Below are positions 1 to 15,699 of a stretch of DNA of 64,000 nucleotides, piece by piece; position 1 is the first letter of the stretch, and each line of letters begins with the position of its first letter. A program made the position numbers and the translations under genes. The DNA is from Penium margaritaceum (lineage: Eukaryota; Streptophyta; Zygnematophyceae; Desmidiales; Peniaceae). The stretch covers positions 209,003 through 273,002 of the forward strand of contig SZWC01000517.1 of assembly GCA_023375785.1 (NCBI GenBank), in the 5' to 3' direction. Under the pieces are notes generated by a model. It had not been told where the DNA came from and did no database searches. It worked only from the letters and a program-made list of their open reading frames with translations.

Positions 1-150
1 GGGTGTCATAATGCAGTCGCAAATCTGTCCTCCAGGTCGTCCACGGAACATCCCTTTAGGGGGGTGGCAGGGAGTATTCCAGTAAAGGCACCTACGCGTA
101 ACAAATCAACAAAAACCGACATGGTGTCAAAGGGAGAAACCTTTTGCAGT
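1..150 (+). repeat. Array header module, copy 1 (left-truncated by window edge)
   Basis: Non-satellite segment that matches the inner part of the two full headers: 20,556-20,705 in the same orientation and 32,530-32,690 inverted. By eye about 90% of positions agree with the 20.5-kb copy. Shared landmarks in order are gtcataatgc, cgcaaatctgtcct, ccacggaaca, taggggggtgg, attccagt, aacaaatcaacaa and tcaaagggagaaa. The tRNA-like and poly-G parts expected upstream lie outside the window. It leads directly into the special first monomer of the 191-bp satellite, so it marks a polar array start. No protein is encoded. Confidence 0.85.
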
Positions 151-397
151 TTATTGACTAGCAAGTACAAAGACTTTCAACAAGTAGTGGAACGGTGTGG
201 CTACCATACACAATGACCAACCAGATTAGGCATGTGCCACAAACAATGACCAAGTAATCTTACTATGTGTGGTGAACGTTGACAACCCATTAATAGATCA
301 CGAATTGTCAGAGGGGGAAATAATGGTTTGGGAATACTAGATACCAACTAGCAAGTACAACAACCTTCAGTCAGTAGTAGCACGGTGTGGCTACCAT
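151..397 (+). repeat. Special first monomer(s) of the 191-bp array, copy 1
   Basis: The array does not begin with any of the six standard monomer types. After the header comes a variant carrying 'agattaggcatgtgccac' in place of the usual 'agtaggcatatgtcac'. It is followed by the hallmark 'tactagataccaactagc' and then by an F-type monomer. The same variant follows the other two headers (20,706-20,950 and, inverted, about 32,285-32,529). Its conservation at all three starts shows that header and first monomer were propagated together. Confidence 0.75.
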
Positions 398-2097
398 GCA
401 CAATGACCGACCAATGTAGGCATATGTATTGCCTTTGACTAAAGAAATCCACCATGTGCGGTCAACGTTGACAGCTCATAATGCAAGTCACAAATGGTCA
501 TAGGGGGAAACAATGGTTTGGAAAGACCAAGTACCAAATAGCAAGCACAAGGAGCTTCAATAAATATTGGCACGGTGTGGATACCATGCACGATGACCAA
601 CCAAAGCAGGCATATGTCACTGACCATGACCAAATAATATCACTAAGTGTGGTAAACTTTGACGGCTCATAACACGAGTCACAAATGGTCAGAATGGAAG
701 ACAATGGTTTGTGAAGACTAGTTATCAAGTAGCAAGACCAAATACCTTCAAGATGTAGTGGCACAGCGTAGAAACCATGCACAGTGACCAACCAAAGGAT
801 GCATATGTCACTGACCATGACCAACGAACTTCGCTTCATGTGGTCAACGCTGAAAACTCACAACACGAGTCACATATAGTCAAAGGGGGGTAACAATGGT
901 TTGGGAACACTAGCTATTAACTAAAAAGGACAAATACCTTTAATATGTAGTGGCACGGTGTGGTAACTATGTACAGTGACAAACAAAAGTAGGCATATGT
1001 CACTATCCATGACGAATCAGATTTCACAGTGTGTGGTCAACGTTGAAAACTCATAACACGAGTCAGAGATGGTGAGTGGGGGAAACCATGGGTTGGGAAC
1101 ACTAGTTATCAACTAGCAAGTAGAAAGATTCTCAACAAGTAGTGGCACGGTGTGGCTAGCGTACACAGTGACCAACCAAAGCATGCATATGTCACTGACT
1201 ATGACCGAAGAAGTCCACTATGTGTGGTCAACATTGACAACTCATAACATGAGTCACAGATGGTCAGAGGGAGAGACAATGGTTTGGGAACCCTATGCAT
1301 CAACTAGAAAGGACATATAGCGCGGTGTGGCTACTATGCACACCAAACTACCAAACTAGGCATATGTTAGTGACCATGACCAAAGAATTTCAATATGAGT
1401 GGTCAACATTCACCAACCATAACACGAGTCACAAATTGTCAGAGGGGGAAACAACAATCTGGGAATATCAGTTCTCAACTAGAAAGTCCACAGACCTTCA
1501 ATCAATATAAGCACGATGTGGCTACCATGCACAATGAACGACCAAAGTAAGCATATGTACTGCCTTTGACCAAAGAATTCCGCCATGTGTGGTCAACATT
1601 GACAACTCATAATAGGAGTCACAAATGGTCAGAGGGGGAGACAATGGTTTGGGAACACCAGGTATTGACTAGCAAGCACACGGACCTTCAATACGTTGTA
1701 GCACGGTGTGGATACCATGCACGATGACCAACCAAAGTAGGCATATGTCACAGACCATGACCAAATAATGTCACTAAGTGTGGTAAACTTTGAGGATTCA
1801 TAACACGAGTCCCGAATGGTCAGAGTGAAAGGTAATGGTTTTTGAATACTAGTTATCGAGTACCAAGTACACATACCTTCAATATGTAGTGGCACAGCGT
1901 GGCTACCATGTTTAGTGACGAACCAAAGTATGCATGTGTCACTGACCATGACCAATGAATTTCACTTCATGTGGTCAGCGTTGACAACTCACAACACGAG
2001 TCACAGATATTCAAAGGGGGGTAACAATGGTTTGAGAACAATAGCTATTAACTCGAAAGCACAAATACCTTCAATGTGTAGTGACACCACGTGGTAA

Positions 2098-2289
2098 CCA
2101 TGTACAGGGACAAACCAAAGTAGGCATATGTCACTAACCATGACCAAACGGATTTCACAGTGTGTGGTCAACGTTGAACACTCATAACACGAGTCACAAC
2201 CAGTCAGGGGAGGAAACAATGCTATAGGACTATCAGTTCTCAACTAGCAAGTACAACAACTTTCAGTCAGTAGTAGCACGGTGTGACTA
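2098..2289 (+). repeat. Hybrid C/E monomer (HOR shortened to four)
   Basis: The first half is C-type (gtcactaaccatgaccaaac, cagtgtgtggtcaacg). From about 2200 it becomes E-type (caggggaggaaacaatgc, atcagttctcaact). Type D is skipped, so the E-to-E interval 1351-3262 equals ten monomers instead of twelve. This is the expected product of unequal crossover between monomers that are out of register. Confidence 0.7.
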
Positions 2290-5200
2290 CCATGCAGAAT
2301 GACCGACCAAAGTAGGCATATGTACTGCCTTTGACCAAAGAAATCCACTGTGTGTGGTCAACGTTGACAACTCATAACACGATTCACAAATGGTCAGAGG
2401 GGGAAACACTGGTTGGGAACACCAAGTATCAAATAGCAAGCACAAGGAGCTTCAATACGTTGTGGCACAGTGTGCATACCATGCACGATGACCAACCAAA
2501 GTAGGCATATGTCACTGACCATGACCAAATAATGTCACAAAGTGTGGTAAACTTTGACAACTCATAACACGAGTCACAAATGGTCAAGATGGAAGATAAT
2601 GGGTTGTGAATACTATTTATTGACTAGCAAGTACAGATACCTTCAATATGTAGTGGCACAGTGTGGCTACAATGCACAGTAACCAACCAAAGTATGCATT
2701 TGTCACTGACAATGAACAAAGTATTTCACTTCATGTGGTCAACATGTACAACTCACAACAGGAGTCACAGATAGTCAAAGGGGGCTAACAATGGTTTGGG
2801 AACACTAGCTGTCAACAAGAAAGCACAAATACCTTCGATACGTAATGACACGGCGTTGTAACCATGTACAGTGACAAACCAAAGTAGGCATATGTCATAA
2901 ACCATGACCAAACGGAATTCACAGTGTGTGGTCAACGTTGAAAACTCATAACACGAGTCACAAATGGTCAGTGGGGGAAACCATGGGTTGGGAACACTAG
3001 TTTTCAACTAGCAAGTAGAAAGATTTTCAACAAGTAGTGGTACGGTATGGCTAGCGTGCACAGTGACCAACCAAAGGATGCACACGTCACTGAATATGAC
3101 CGAAGAAGTCCACCATGTATGGGCAACATTGACAACTCATAACATGAGTCACAAATGGTCTGAGGGAGAAACAATGGTTTGGGAACCCTATGTATTGACT
3201 GGACAGGACAAAGAACTTCAATACGTTGTGGCACCCTGTGGCTACTATGCACACCAAACAACCAAACTAGGCATATGTCACTGACCATGATGAAAGAATT
3301 TCAATACAAGTGGTAAACATTCACCAACCATACAACGAGTCACAAACGGTTAAAGGGGAAAACAATGGTCTGTGAATATCAGTTCTCAACTAGCAAGTAC
3401 AGCGACCTATTAGTATACGCACGGTGTGGCTACCATGCACAATGACCGACTAAAGAAGGCATATGTACTACCTTTGACCAAAGAAATCTGTTGTGTGTGT
3501 TCAGCGTTGACAACTCATAACAGGAGGCACAAATGGTCAGAGGGGGAGACAATGGTTGGGGAACACCAGATACCAAGTAGCAAGCACAAGGACCTTCAAT
3601 AAGTTGTGGCACGGTGTGGATACCATGCATGATGACCAACCAAAGTAGGCATATGTCACTGACCATGACCAAATAATGTCACTAAGTGTGGTAAACTTTG
3701 ACAACTCATAACACGAGTCACAAATGTTCGGAGTGGAAGTCAATAGTTTGTGAATAATAGTCATCGAGTAGCAAGTACAAATACCTTCCATATGTAGGGG
3801 CACAGCGTGGCTACCGTGCACACTGACAAACCAAAGAATGCATATGTCACTGACCATGACCAAAGAATTTCACTTCATGTGGTCAGCGCTGAAAACTCAC
3901 AACACGAGTCACAGATAGTCAAAGGGGGGTAACATTGGTTTGGAAACACTAGCTATTGAATAGAAAGCACAAATACCTTCAATATGTAGTGAGACGGCGT
4001 GGTAACCATGTACAGGGACAAAACAAAGTAGGCATATGTCACTAACCATGACCAAACAAATTTCACAGTGTGAGGTCAACGTTAAGAACTCATCACATGA
4101 GTCACAAAATGTCAGAGGGGGAAACAATGGGTTAGGAACACTAGTTATCAACTAGCAAGTACGAAGAACTTCAACAAGTAGTGGCACGGTGTGGCTAGCG
4201 TGCACATTGACCAACCAAAAGATGAATACGTCACTGACTATGACCGAAGAAGTCCACTGACCATGTCTATGGTCAACATTGACAACTCATAACACGAGTC
4301 TCGAATGGTCTGAGGGAGAGACAATGGTTTGGGAGCCCTATGCATGGACTAGAAAGGACAAATAACTTTAATACGTAGTGGCACGGTGTGGCTAATATGC
4401 ACACAAAACATCCAAACTAGGCATATGTCACTGACAATGACCAGAGAATTTCAATATGGGTGGTCAACGTTGACCAACCATAACACGAGTCACAAATGGT
4501 CAGGGGAGGAAACAATGGTTTGGGAATATCAGTTCTCAACTAACAAGTACAACAACCTTCAGTCAGTAGTAGCAAAGAATGGCTACCATGCACAATGACC
4601 AACCAAAGTATGCATATGTACTGCCTTTTACGAAAGAAATCCGCTATGTCTGGTCAACATGGACAACTCATAATACGAGTCACAAATGGTTAGAGGGGGA
4701 AACAATGGTTTGGGAACACCAAGTATCAAATAGCAAGTACAAGGAGCTTCAATACGCTGTAGCACGGTGTGGATACCATGCATGATGACCAACCAAAGTA
4801 GGCTTATGTCACTGACCATGACCAAAGAATGTCACGAAGTGTGGTAAACTCTCACAACTCATATCACGAGTCACAAATGGTCAGGGTGGAATGTAATGGT
4901 TTGTGAATACTAGTTATCAACTAGCAAGTACAAATACATTCAATATGCAGTGGCACAGTGTGGCTACAATGCACAGGGACCAACCAAAGTATGCATATGT
5001 CGCTTACCATGAACAAAGAATTTCACTTCATGTAGTCAACATTTACAACTCACAACACGAGTCACAGATAGTTAGAGGGGGCTAACAATGGTTTGGGAAC
5101 ACTAGCTGTCAAGAACAAAACACAAAGACCTCGACACGTAACGACACAATGTGGTAACCATGTACAGTGACAAACCAAAGTAGGCATATGTCACAAACCA

Positions 5201-8200
5201 TGACCAAACGGATTTCATAGTGTGTGGTCAACTTTGATACCTCATAACACGAGTCACAAATGGTCAGTGGGGGAAACCATGGGTTGGGAACACTAGTTAT
5301 CAACTAGCAAATAGAAAGATTTTTAACAAGTAGTGGCACGGTGTGGCTAGCGTGCATAGTGAACAACCAAAGGATGCACACGTCACTGACTATGAACGAC
5401 GAAGTCCACTATGTATGGTCAACATTGACAACTCATAACACGAGTCACAAATGGTCAGAGGGAGAGACAATGGTTTGGGAACCATATGTATTGACTAGAA
5501 CGGACAAATAACTTCAATACGTAGTGGCACGGTGTGACTAATATGCACACCAAACAACCAAACTAGGCATATGTCACTGACCACGATGAAAGAATTTCAA
5601 TATGGGTGGTCAACATTCACCAACCATAACACGAGTCACAAACGGTCATAGGGGGAAACAATGGTCTGTGAATATCAGTTCTCAACTAGCAAGTACAGCG
5701 ACCTTCAATCAGTATAAGCACAGTGTGGCTACCATGCACAATGACCGGCCAAAGAAGGCATGTGTACTACCTTTGACCAAAGAAATCCGCTGTGTGTGGT
5801 CAGCGTTGACAACTCATTATAGGAGTCACAAATGGTCAGAGGGGGATACAATGGTTTGGGAAAACCAGGTATCAACTAGCAAGCACAATGACCTTTCATA
5901 AGTTGTGTCACGGTGTGGATACCATGCACGATGACCAACCCAAGTAGGCATATGTCACTGACCATGACCAAATAATGTCACTAAGTGTGGTAAACTTTGA
6001 CAAGTCATTACAGGAGTCACAAATGGTAATAGTGGAAGACAATTGTTTGTAAATACTAGTCATCGAGGAGCAAGTACATATACCTTCAATATGTAGTGGC
6101 ACAGCGTGGCTACCATGCCCAGTGACCAACCAAAGTATGCATATGTCACTGGCCGTGACCAATGAATTTCACTTAACGTGGTCAGCGTTGAAAACTCACA
6201 ACACAAGTCACAGAGAGTCAAAGGGGGGTAGCATTGCTTTGGGAACACTAGCTATTGACTATAAAGCATAAATACCTTCAATACGTAGTGACACGGCGTG
6301 GTAACCATGTAGAGAGACAGAAAAAGGCATGTCACTAACTATGACCAAACAAATTTCACAATGTGCGGTCAACGTTTAAAACTCATCACACGAGTCACAA
6401 ATGGTCAAAGGGGGAAACACTGGGTTAGGAACACTAGTTTTCAACTAGCAAGTACAAAGAACGTCAACAAGTAGTGGCACGGTGTGGCTAGCGTGCACAT
6501 TGACCAACCAAAAGATGAATACGTCACTGACTATGACCGAAGAAGTCCACTGTCTGTGGTCAACATTGACAACTCATAACACGAGTCACGAATGGTCAGA
6601 GAAAGAGACAATGGTTTGGGAACCCTATGCATGGACAAGAAAGGACAAATATCTTCAATACGTAGTGGCACGGTGTGGCTAATGTGCATACCAAACATCC
6701 AAACTAGGCATATGTCACTGACCATGACCAGAGAACTTCAATATGGGTGGTCAACGTTGACCAACCATAACAAGAGTCACAAACGGTCAGGGGAGGAAAC
6801 AATGGTTTGGCAATATCAGTTGTCAACTAGCAAGTACAACCACCTTCAGTCGGTAGAAGCACAGTGTGGCTACCATGCACAATGACCAACCAAAGTACGC
6901 ATATGTACTGTCTTTGACAAACAAATTCCTCTGTATCTGGTCAACATCAACTACTCATGATACGAGGCACGAATGGTTAGAAGAGGAAACAATGGTTTGG
7001 GAACACCAAGTATCAAATAGCATGCACAAGGAGCTACAATACGTTGTGGCACGGTGTGGATACCATGCATGATGACCAACCAAGGTATGCATATGTCACT
7101 GACCATGACCAAAGTATGTCACATGTGTGGTAAGCTTTGACAACTCATAACACGAGTCACAAATGGTCAGGGTGGAAGATATTGGTTTGTGAATACTAGT
7201 TATCGACTAGCAAGTACAAATACCTTCAATATGTAGTGGCACAGTGTGGCTACAATGCACATTGACCAACCAAGGTACGCATATGTCACTGACCATGAAC
7301 AAAGAATTTCACTTCATGTGGTCAATGTCCAGAACTCACAACACGAGTCACTGAAATTCAGAGGCGGTAACAATGGCTTGGCAACACTAGCTATCAACAA
7401 GAAAGCACAGAGACCTTCAATACTTAGTGACATGGCGTGGTAACCATGTACAGTGATAAACAAAAGTAGGCATATGTCATGAACCATGACCAAACGGATT
7501 TCACAGTGTGTGGTCAACGCTGAAAACTTATAACACGAGTCACAAATGGTCAGTGGGGGAAACCATGGGTTGGGAACACTAGTTATCAACTAGAAGGTAG
7601 AAAGATTTTCAACAGGTAGTGGCACGATCTGGCTAGCATACACATTGACCAACCAAAGGATGCACACGTCACTATCTATGACCAAAGAAGTCCACTATGT
7701 ATGGTCAACATTGACAACTCATAACACAAGTCACAAATGGTCAGAGGGAGATATAATGGTTTCGGCACCCTATGTATCAACTAGAAAGGACAAAGAACTT
7801 GAATACGTAGTGGCACGGTGTGGCTACTATGCAAACCAAACAACCAAACTAGGCATATGTCACTGACCATGATGAAAGAATTTCAATATGAGTGGTCAAC
7901 GTTCACCAACCATGACACGAGTCACAAATGGTCAGAGGGGGAAACAATGGTCTGTGAATACCAGTTCTCAACTAGCAAGTACAGTGACCTTCAATCAGTA
8001 TAAGCACGGTATGGCTACCATGCACAATGACTGACCAAAGTAGGCATATATACTACCGTTAACTAAAGAAATCCCATGTGTGTGGTCAGCGTTGACAACT
8101 CATGATAGGAGTTACAAATGTTCAGAGGGGGAGACAATGGTTTGGGAACACCACGTATCAACTAGCAAGTACAAGGAGTTTTAATAAGTTGTGGCATGGT

Positions 8201-11200
8201 GTGGATACCATGCACGATGACCAACCAAGGAAGGCATATGTCACTGACCATGACCAAATAATGTCACTAAGTGTGATAAACTTTGACAACTCATAACACG
8301 AGTCAAAAATGGTCAGAGTGGAAGACAATGGTTTGTGAATACTAGTCATCGAGTAGCAAGTACAAATACCTTCAATATGTAGTGGCACAGCGTGGCTACC
8401 ATGCACATTGACCAACCAAAGTATGCCTATGTCACTGACCATGACCAACGAATTTCACTTCATGTGGTCAGCGTTGAAAACTCACAACATGAGTCACACC
8501 TAGTCAAAGGGGAGTAACATTGGTTTGGGAACACTAGCTATTGACTAGAAAGTACAAATACCTTCAATACGCATTTACACGGGGGGTTAATCATGTACAG
8601 TGACAAACCAAAGTACGCATATGTCACTAACTATGACCAAACGAATTTCACAGTGTGTGTTCAACATTGAAAACTCATCACACGAGTCACAAATGGTCAC
8701 AGGGGGAAAAAATGGGTTAGGAACACTAGTTATCAACTAGCAAGTACAAAGAAATTCAACAAGTACTGGCACGGTGTGGCTAGCTTGCACGCTGACCAAC
8801 CAAATGATGAATAGGTCACTGACTATGACCGAAGAAGTCCACTATGTGTGGTCAACATTGACAACTCATAACAGGAGTAACGAATGGTCAGAGGGAGAGG
8901 CAATAGTTTTGGAACCTTATGCATGGACTAGAAAGGAAAAACAACTTCAATACGTAGTAGCACGGTGTGGCTAATATGCACACCAAACATCCAAACTAGG
9001 CATATGTCACTGACCATGACCAAAGAATTTAAATGTGAGTGGTCAACGTTGACCAACCATAACACGAGTCACAAACAGTCAGGGGAGGAAACAATGCTAT
9101 GGGAATATCAGTTCTGAACTAGCATGTACAACGACCTTCAGTCAGTAGTAGCACAGTGTGGCTACCATGCACAATGACCGACCAATGTAGGCATATGTAC
9201 TTCCTTTGGCGAAAGAACTCCGCTGTGTATGGTCAACGTCGACAACTCATAATACAAGTCACAAATGGTCAGAGGGGGGAACAAAGGTTTGGGAACACCA
9301 AGTATCAAAGATCAAGCACAAGGAGGTACAATACCTTGTGGCACGGTGTGGATACCATGCACGATGACCAACCAAGGTATGCATATGTCACTGACCATGA
9401 CCAAAGAAAGTCACCATGTGTGGTAAATTTTGACAACTCATAACACGAGTCACAAATGGTCAGGGTAGAAGTGAATGGTTTGTGAATACTAGTGATTGAC
9501 TAGCAAGTACAAATAACTTCAATGTGTAGTGGCACAGTGTGGCTACAATGCACAGTGACCAACCAAAGTACGCATATGTTACTGACCATGAACAAAGAAT
9601 TTCACTTCATGTGGTCAATGTTGACAACTCACAACACAAGTCACAGGTATTCAGATGGGGGTAACAATGGTTTGGACCCACTAGCTATCAACAAGAAAGC
9701 ACACAGACCTTCAATACGTAGTGACACGGCGTGGTAACCATGTACAGTGACAAACAAAAGTAGGCATATGTCACTAACCATGACCAAACGGATTTCACAG
9801 TGTGTTGTCAACGTTGAAAACGCATAACACGAGTCACAAATGCTGAGAGGGCGAAACAATTGGTTGGGCACACTAGTTATCAACAAGCAAGCACACTCAT
9901 TTTCTACAAGTAGTGGCACAGTGTGGCTAGCGTGCACAGTGACCAACCAAAGGATGCATATGTCACTGACTATGGCTGTAGAAGTCCACTATGTGTGGTC
10001 AACATTGACAGCTCATAACACGAGTCACAAATGGTCAATGGGAGATACAATGGTTTGGGAACCCTGTGTATCGACTAGAAAGGACAAGGAACTTCATTAC
10101 GCAGTGGCACATTGTGGCTAATATGCACACCAAACAACCAAACTAGGCATATGTCACTGACCATGACGAGAAAATTTCAATATGGGTGGTAAGCATTCAC
10201 CAACAATAACACGAGTCACAAACGGTCAGAGGGGAAAACAATGGTCTGGAAATATCAGTTCTCAACTACAAAGCATATCGACCTTCAATCAGTATAAGCA
10301 AGGTGTGGCTACCATGCACAATGACCGACAAAAATAGGCATATGTACAGCCTTTGACCAAAGAAATCCGCTGTGTGTGGACAGCGTTGACAACTCATGAT
10401 ACGAATCACTAATGGTCAGAGGGGAAAACAATGGTCTGGGAACATCAGCTCTCAACTAGCAAGCACAAGGACCTTCAAAAAGTTGTGGCACGGTGTGGAT
10501 ACCATGCACGATGATGAAGCAAAGTAGGCATATGTCACTGACCATAACCAAATAGTGTCACTAAGTGTGGTAAACATTGACAGCTCATAACACGAGTCAC
10601 AAATGGTCAGAGTGGAAGACAATGGATTGTGAATACTAGTTATTGAGTACCAAGTACAAATACCTTCAATATGTAGTGGCACAGCGTGGGTACCATGCAC
10701 AGTGACCAACCAAATAATGCATATGTCACTGACCATGACCAACGAACTTCACTTCATGTGGTCAGCGTTGACAACTCACAACACGAGTCACAGATAGTCA
10801 AAGGGGGGTAACAATGGTTTGGGGACACTAGCTATTAACTAGAAAGCACAAATACCTTTGATATGTAGTGACACGGCGTGCTAACTATGTACAGTGACAA
10901 ACAAAAGTAGGCATATGTCACTAACCATGACGAAACAGATTTCACAGTGTGTGGTCAACGTTGAAAACTCATAAAACGAGCCACAAATGGTCAGTGGGAG
11001 AAACCATGCGTTAAAACTAGTTATCAACTAGCAAGTAGAAAGATTTTCAGCAAGTAGTGGCACGGTGTGGCTAGCGTGCACAGTGACCAGCCAAAGAATG
11101 CATATGTCACTGACTATGAACGAAGAAGTCTACCATGTGTGGTCAACACTTACAACTCATAACACGAGTCACAAATGGTCAGAGGGAGAGACAATGGTTT

Positions 11201-12224
11201 GGGAACCCTATGCATCAACTGGAAAGGACAAAAAACTTCAATACGTAGTGGCACAGTGGTGCTACTATGCACCGCAAACAACCAAACTAGGCATATGTCA
11301 CTGACCATGACCAGAGAATTTCAATATGGGTGGTCAACGTCAACCAACCATAACGCGAGTCACAAACGGTCAGGGGGGGAACAATGGTCCGGGAATATCA
11401 GTTCTCAACTAGCAAGTACACTCCCTTCAATCAGTAGTAGTACGGTGTGGCTACCATGCACAATGACCGACCAAAGTAGGCATATGTACTGCCTTTGACC
11501 AAAGAATTCCGCTGTGTGTGGTCAACGTTGACAACTTAGTATACGAGTCACAAATAGTCAGAGGGGGAAATAGTTGTTTGGAAACACAAGGTATCAACTA
11601 TCAAGCACAATGACATTCAATACGTTGTGGCACAGTGTGGATACCATGCACGATGACCAACCAAGGAATGCATATGTTACTGACCATGACCAAAGAATGT
11701 CACCATGTGTGGTAAACTGTGACAGCTCATAACACGAGTCACCAATGGTCAGATTGGAAGATAATGGTTTCTAAATGCTAGTTATCGACTAGCAAGTACA
11801 AATACCTTCATTATGTAGTCGCACAGTGTGGCTACAATGCACAGTGACCAACCAAAGTATGCACATGTCACTGACCATAACCAAAGAATTTCACTTCATG
11901 TGGTCAATGTTGACAACTCACAACACGAGTCACATATATTCAGAGGGGCTAACAACGGGCTGGGATCACTAGCTATCAACTAGAAAGCACAAAGACATTT
12001 CATACGTAGTGACACGGCGTGGTAACCATGTACAGGGACAAACCAAAGTAGGCATATGTCACTAACCATGACCAAACGGATTTAACAGTGTGTGGTCAAC
12101 GTTGAAAACTCATAACACGAGTCACAAATGGTGAGAGGGGGAAACAACGGGTTGGGAACACTAGTTATCAACTAACAAGTAGAAATATCTTCAACAAGTA
12201 GTGGCACGGTGTGGCTAGCGTGCA

Positions 12225-12417
12225 CAGTGACCAACCAAAGGATGCATATGTCACGGACTATGACCAGAGAAGCCCACTGTGTGTGGTCAACATTGACAAC
12301 TCATAACACAAGTCACAAATGGTCAGAGGGTGAAACAATGGGTTGGGAATACTAGTTGTGAACTAGCAATTACGAAGAACTTCAACAACTAGTGGCATGG
12401 TTTGGCTAGCGTGCACA
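12225..12417 (+). repeat. Extra hybrid D/C monomer (seven-mer HOR)
   Basis: The first part is D-like (ccaaaggatgcatatgtcac, agaagcccactgtgtg). The second half is C-like (gaaacaatgggttggga, actagttgtgaactagc), and a normal D monomer follows at about 12,418. The insertion lengthens the E-to-E interval to 1,335 bp, which is one monomer more than standard. Confidence 0.65.
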
Positions 12418-12794
12418 GTGACCAACCAAAGGATGAATACGTCACTGACGATGACCGAAGAAATCCAGTATGCGTGGTCAACATTCACAACTCATAACAT
12501 GAGTCACAAATGGTCAGAGGGAGAGACAATGGTTTGGGAACCGTATGCATGGACTAGAAAGGACAGATAACTTCAATACGTTGTGGCATGGTGTGGCTAC
12601 TTTGCACACCAAACAACCAAACTAGGCATATGTCAATGACCATGACCACAAATTCCAGTATGGGTGGTCAACGTTCACCAACCATAACGCGAGTCACAAA
12701 CAGTCAGTGGGGAAACAATGTTCCGGGAATGTCAGTTCTCAACTAGCAAGTACAACGCCCTTCAATCAGTAGTTGCATGGTGTAGCTACCATGC

Positions 12795-13005
12795 ATAATG
12801 ACCAACCAAAGTAGGCATATGTACTGCATTTGACCAAAGAAATCCATTGTGTGTGGTCACTAACCATGAACAAAGAATTTCACTTCATGTGGTCAACATT
12901 TACAACTCACAACACGAGTCACAGAATGTCAGAGGGGGCTAACAATGGGTTGGGAACACTAGCTGTCAACATGAAAGCACAAAAAACATTGATATGCAAT
13001 GACAC
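12795..13005 (+). repeat. Hybrid F/B monomer (short four-mer HOR)
   Basis: An F-type start (gtactgcatttgaccaaag) passes near 12,858 straight into B-type sequence (catgaacaaagaatttcact, cacttcatgtggtc). The intervening A monomer is lost and the E-to-E interval is only 799 bp. Confidence 0.65.
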
Positions 13006-15699
13006 GGCGTGGTAACCATGTACAGTGACAAACCAAAGTAGGCATATGTCACTAACCATGACCAAACGGATTTCACAGTGTGTGGTCAACACTGAAAACT
13101 CATAACACGAGTCAAAAATGGTCAGTGAGGGAAACCATGGGTTGGGAACACTAGTTATGAACTAGCAAGTAGACAGATTATCAACAAGTAGTGGCACGGT
13201 ATGTCTTGCGTTCACAGTTACCAACCAAAGGATGCACACGTCACTGATTATAACCAAAGAAGTCCACTATGTATGGTCAATATTGACAACCCATAACACG
13301 AGTCACAAATGGTCAGAGGGAGAGACAATGGTTTGGGAACCCTATGTATCAACTAGAAAGGATAAAGAACTTCAATACGTAGCGGCACGGTATGGCTACT
13401 ATGCACACAAAACAACCGAACAAGGCATATGTCACTGACCATGATGAAAAAGTCTCAACATGGGCCGTCAACATTCACCAATCATAACACGAGTCACAAA
13501 CGGTCAGATGGGGAAACAATGGTCTGTGAATATCAGTTATCAAATAGCAAGTACAGAGACCTTCAAACAGTATAAGCACGGTGTGGCTACCATGCACAAT
13601 GACCGACCAAAGTAGGCATGTGTACTACCTTTGACCAAAGCAATCCACTGTGTGTGGCCAGCGTTGACAACTCATGATAGGAGTCACAAATGGTCAGAGG
13701 GGGAAACAACAGTTTGGCAACTCCATGTATCAACTAGCAAGCACAAGGACCTTCAATAAGCTGTGGCACGGTGTGGATACCATGCATAATGACCAACCAA
13801 AGTAGGCATATATCAGTGACCATGACCAGATAATGTCACTAAGTGTGGTAAACTTTGACAACTCATAACACGAGTTACAAATGGTCATAGTGGAATAAAA
13901 TGGTTTGTGAATACTAGTCATCGGGTAGCAAGTACAAATACCTTCAATATGTAATGGCACAGCGTGGCTACCATGCACAGTGACCAACCAAACTATGCAT
14001 GTCACTGACCATGACCAAGGAATTTCACATCATGTGGTCAGCGTTGAAAACTCACAACACGAGTCAGAGATAGTCAAAGGGGGTTAACATTGGTTTGGGA
14101 GCAATAGCTATTGACTAGAAAGCACAAATACCTTCAATACGTAGTAACACGATGTGGTATCCATGTGCAGTGACAAACCAAAGTAGGCATGCGTCACAAA
14201 CCATGACCAAACTAATTTCACAGTGTGTGGTCAAAGACGAAAACTCATCACACGAGTCACAAATGGTCAGAGGGGAAACCGATGGGTTAGGAACACTAGT
14301 CATCAACTAGCAAGTACAAAGAACTTCAACAAGTAGTGGCACGGTGTGGCTAGCGTGCACAGTAACCAACCAAAGGATGAATTCGTCGCTGACTACAACT
14401 GAAGAGGTCCACTATGTGTGGTCAACATTGACAACTCATAACACGAGTCACGAATGGTCAGAGGGAGAGAGAATGGTTTGGTAACCCTATGCATGGACCA
14501 TAAAGGACAAATAATTTCAATACGTAGTGGCACGGTGTGGATAACACGCACACCAAACATCCAAACTAGGCATATGTCACTGACCATGACCAGAGAGTTT
14601 CAATATGGGTGGTTGACCGACCATAACACGAGTCACAAACGGTCAGGGGAGGAAACAATGGTTTTGGAATTTTAGTTCTCAACTAGCAAGTACAACGACC
14701 TTCAGTCATTAGTAGCACGGTGTGGCTACCATGCACAATGACCAACCAAAGTAGGCATATGTACTGCCTTTGACGAAAGAAATCTGTTTTGTCTGGTCAA
14801 CATCGACAACTCTTAATACGAGTCACAAATGGTCAGCGGGGGAAACAATGGTTTGGAACATCAATTATCGAGTAGCAAGCACTAGAAGCTACAATTTGTT
14901 GTGGCACGGTGTGGATACCATGCACGATGACCAACCAAGATATGCATATGTCACGGATCATGACCAAAGAATGTCACCACGTGTGGTAAACTTTGACAAC
15001 TCATAACACGAGTCAAAAATGGTCAGTGTGGAAGATAATGGTTTTTGAATACTAGTTATTGACTAGCAACTACAAATACGTTCAATATGTAGTGGCACGG
15101 TGTGGCTACAATGCACAGCAACCAACCAAAGTAGGCATATGTCACTGATCATGAACAAAGAATTACACTTCATGTGGTCAATGTTGACAACTCACAACAC
15201 GAGTCACAGATATTCAAAGGGGGTAACAATGGATTGGGAACACTAGCTATCAACAAGAAAGCACAGAGACCTTCAATACATAGTGACACGACATGGTAAC
15301 CATGTACAGTGACAAACCAAAGTAGGCATATGTCACTAACCATGACCAAAAGAATTTCACAGTGTGTGGTCAACGTTGAAAACGCATAACACGAGTCACA
15401 AATGGTCAGAGGGGGAAACAATGGGTCGGTAACACTGGTTATCAACTAGCAAGTAGAAAGATTCTCAACAAATAGTGGCACGGTGTGGCTAGACTGGACA
15501 GTGACCAACCAAAGGATGCATATGTCCTTGACTATGACCGAAGAAGTCCACTATGTGTGGTCTACATTGAAAACTCATAACACGAGTCACAAATGGTCAG
15601 AGGGCGAGACAATGGTTTGGGAACCCTATGTATCCACTAGAAAGGACAGAGAAATTCAATACGTAGTGGCACGGTGTGACTACAATGCACACCAAACAA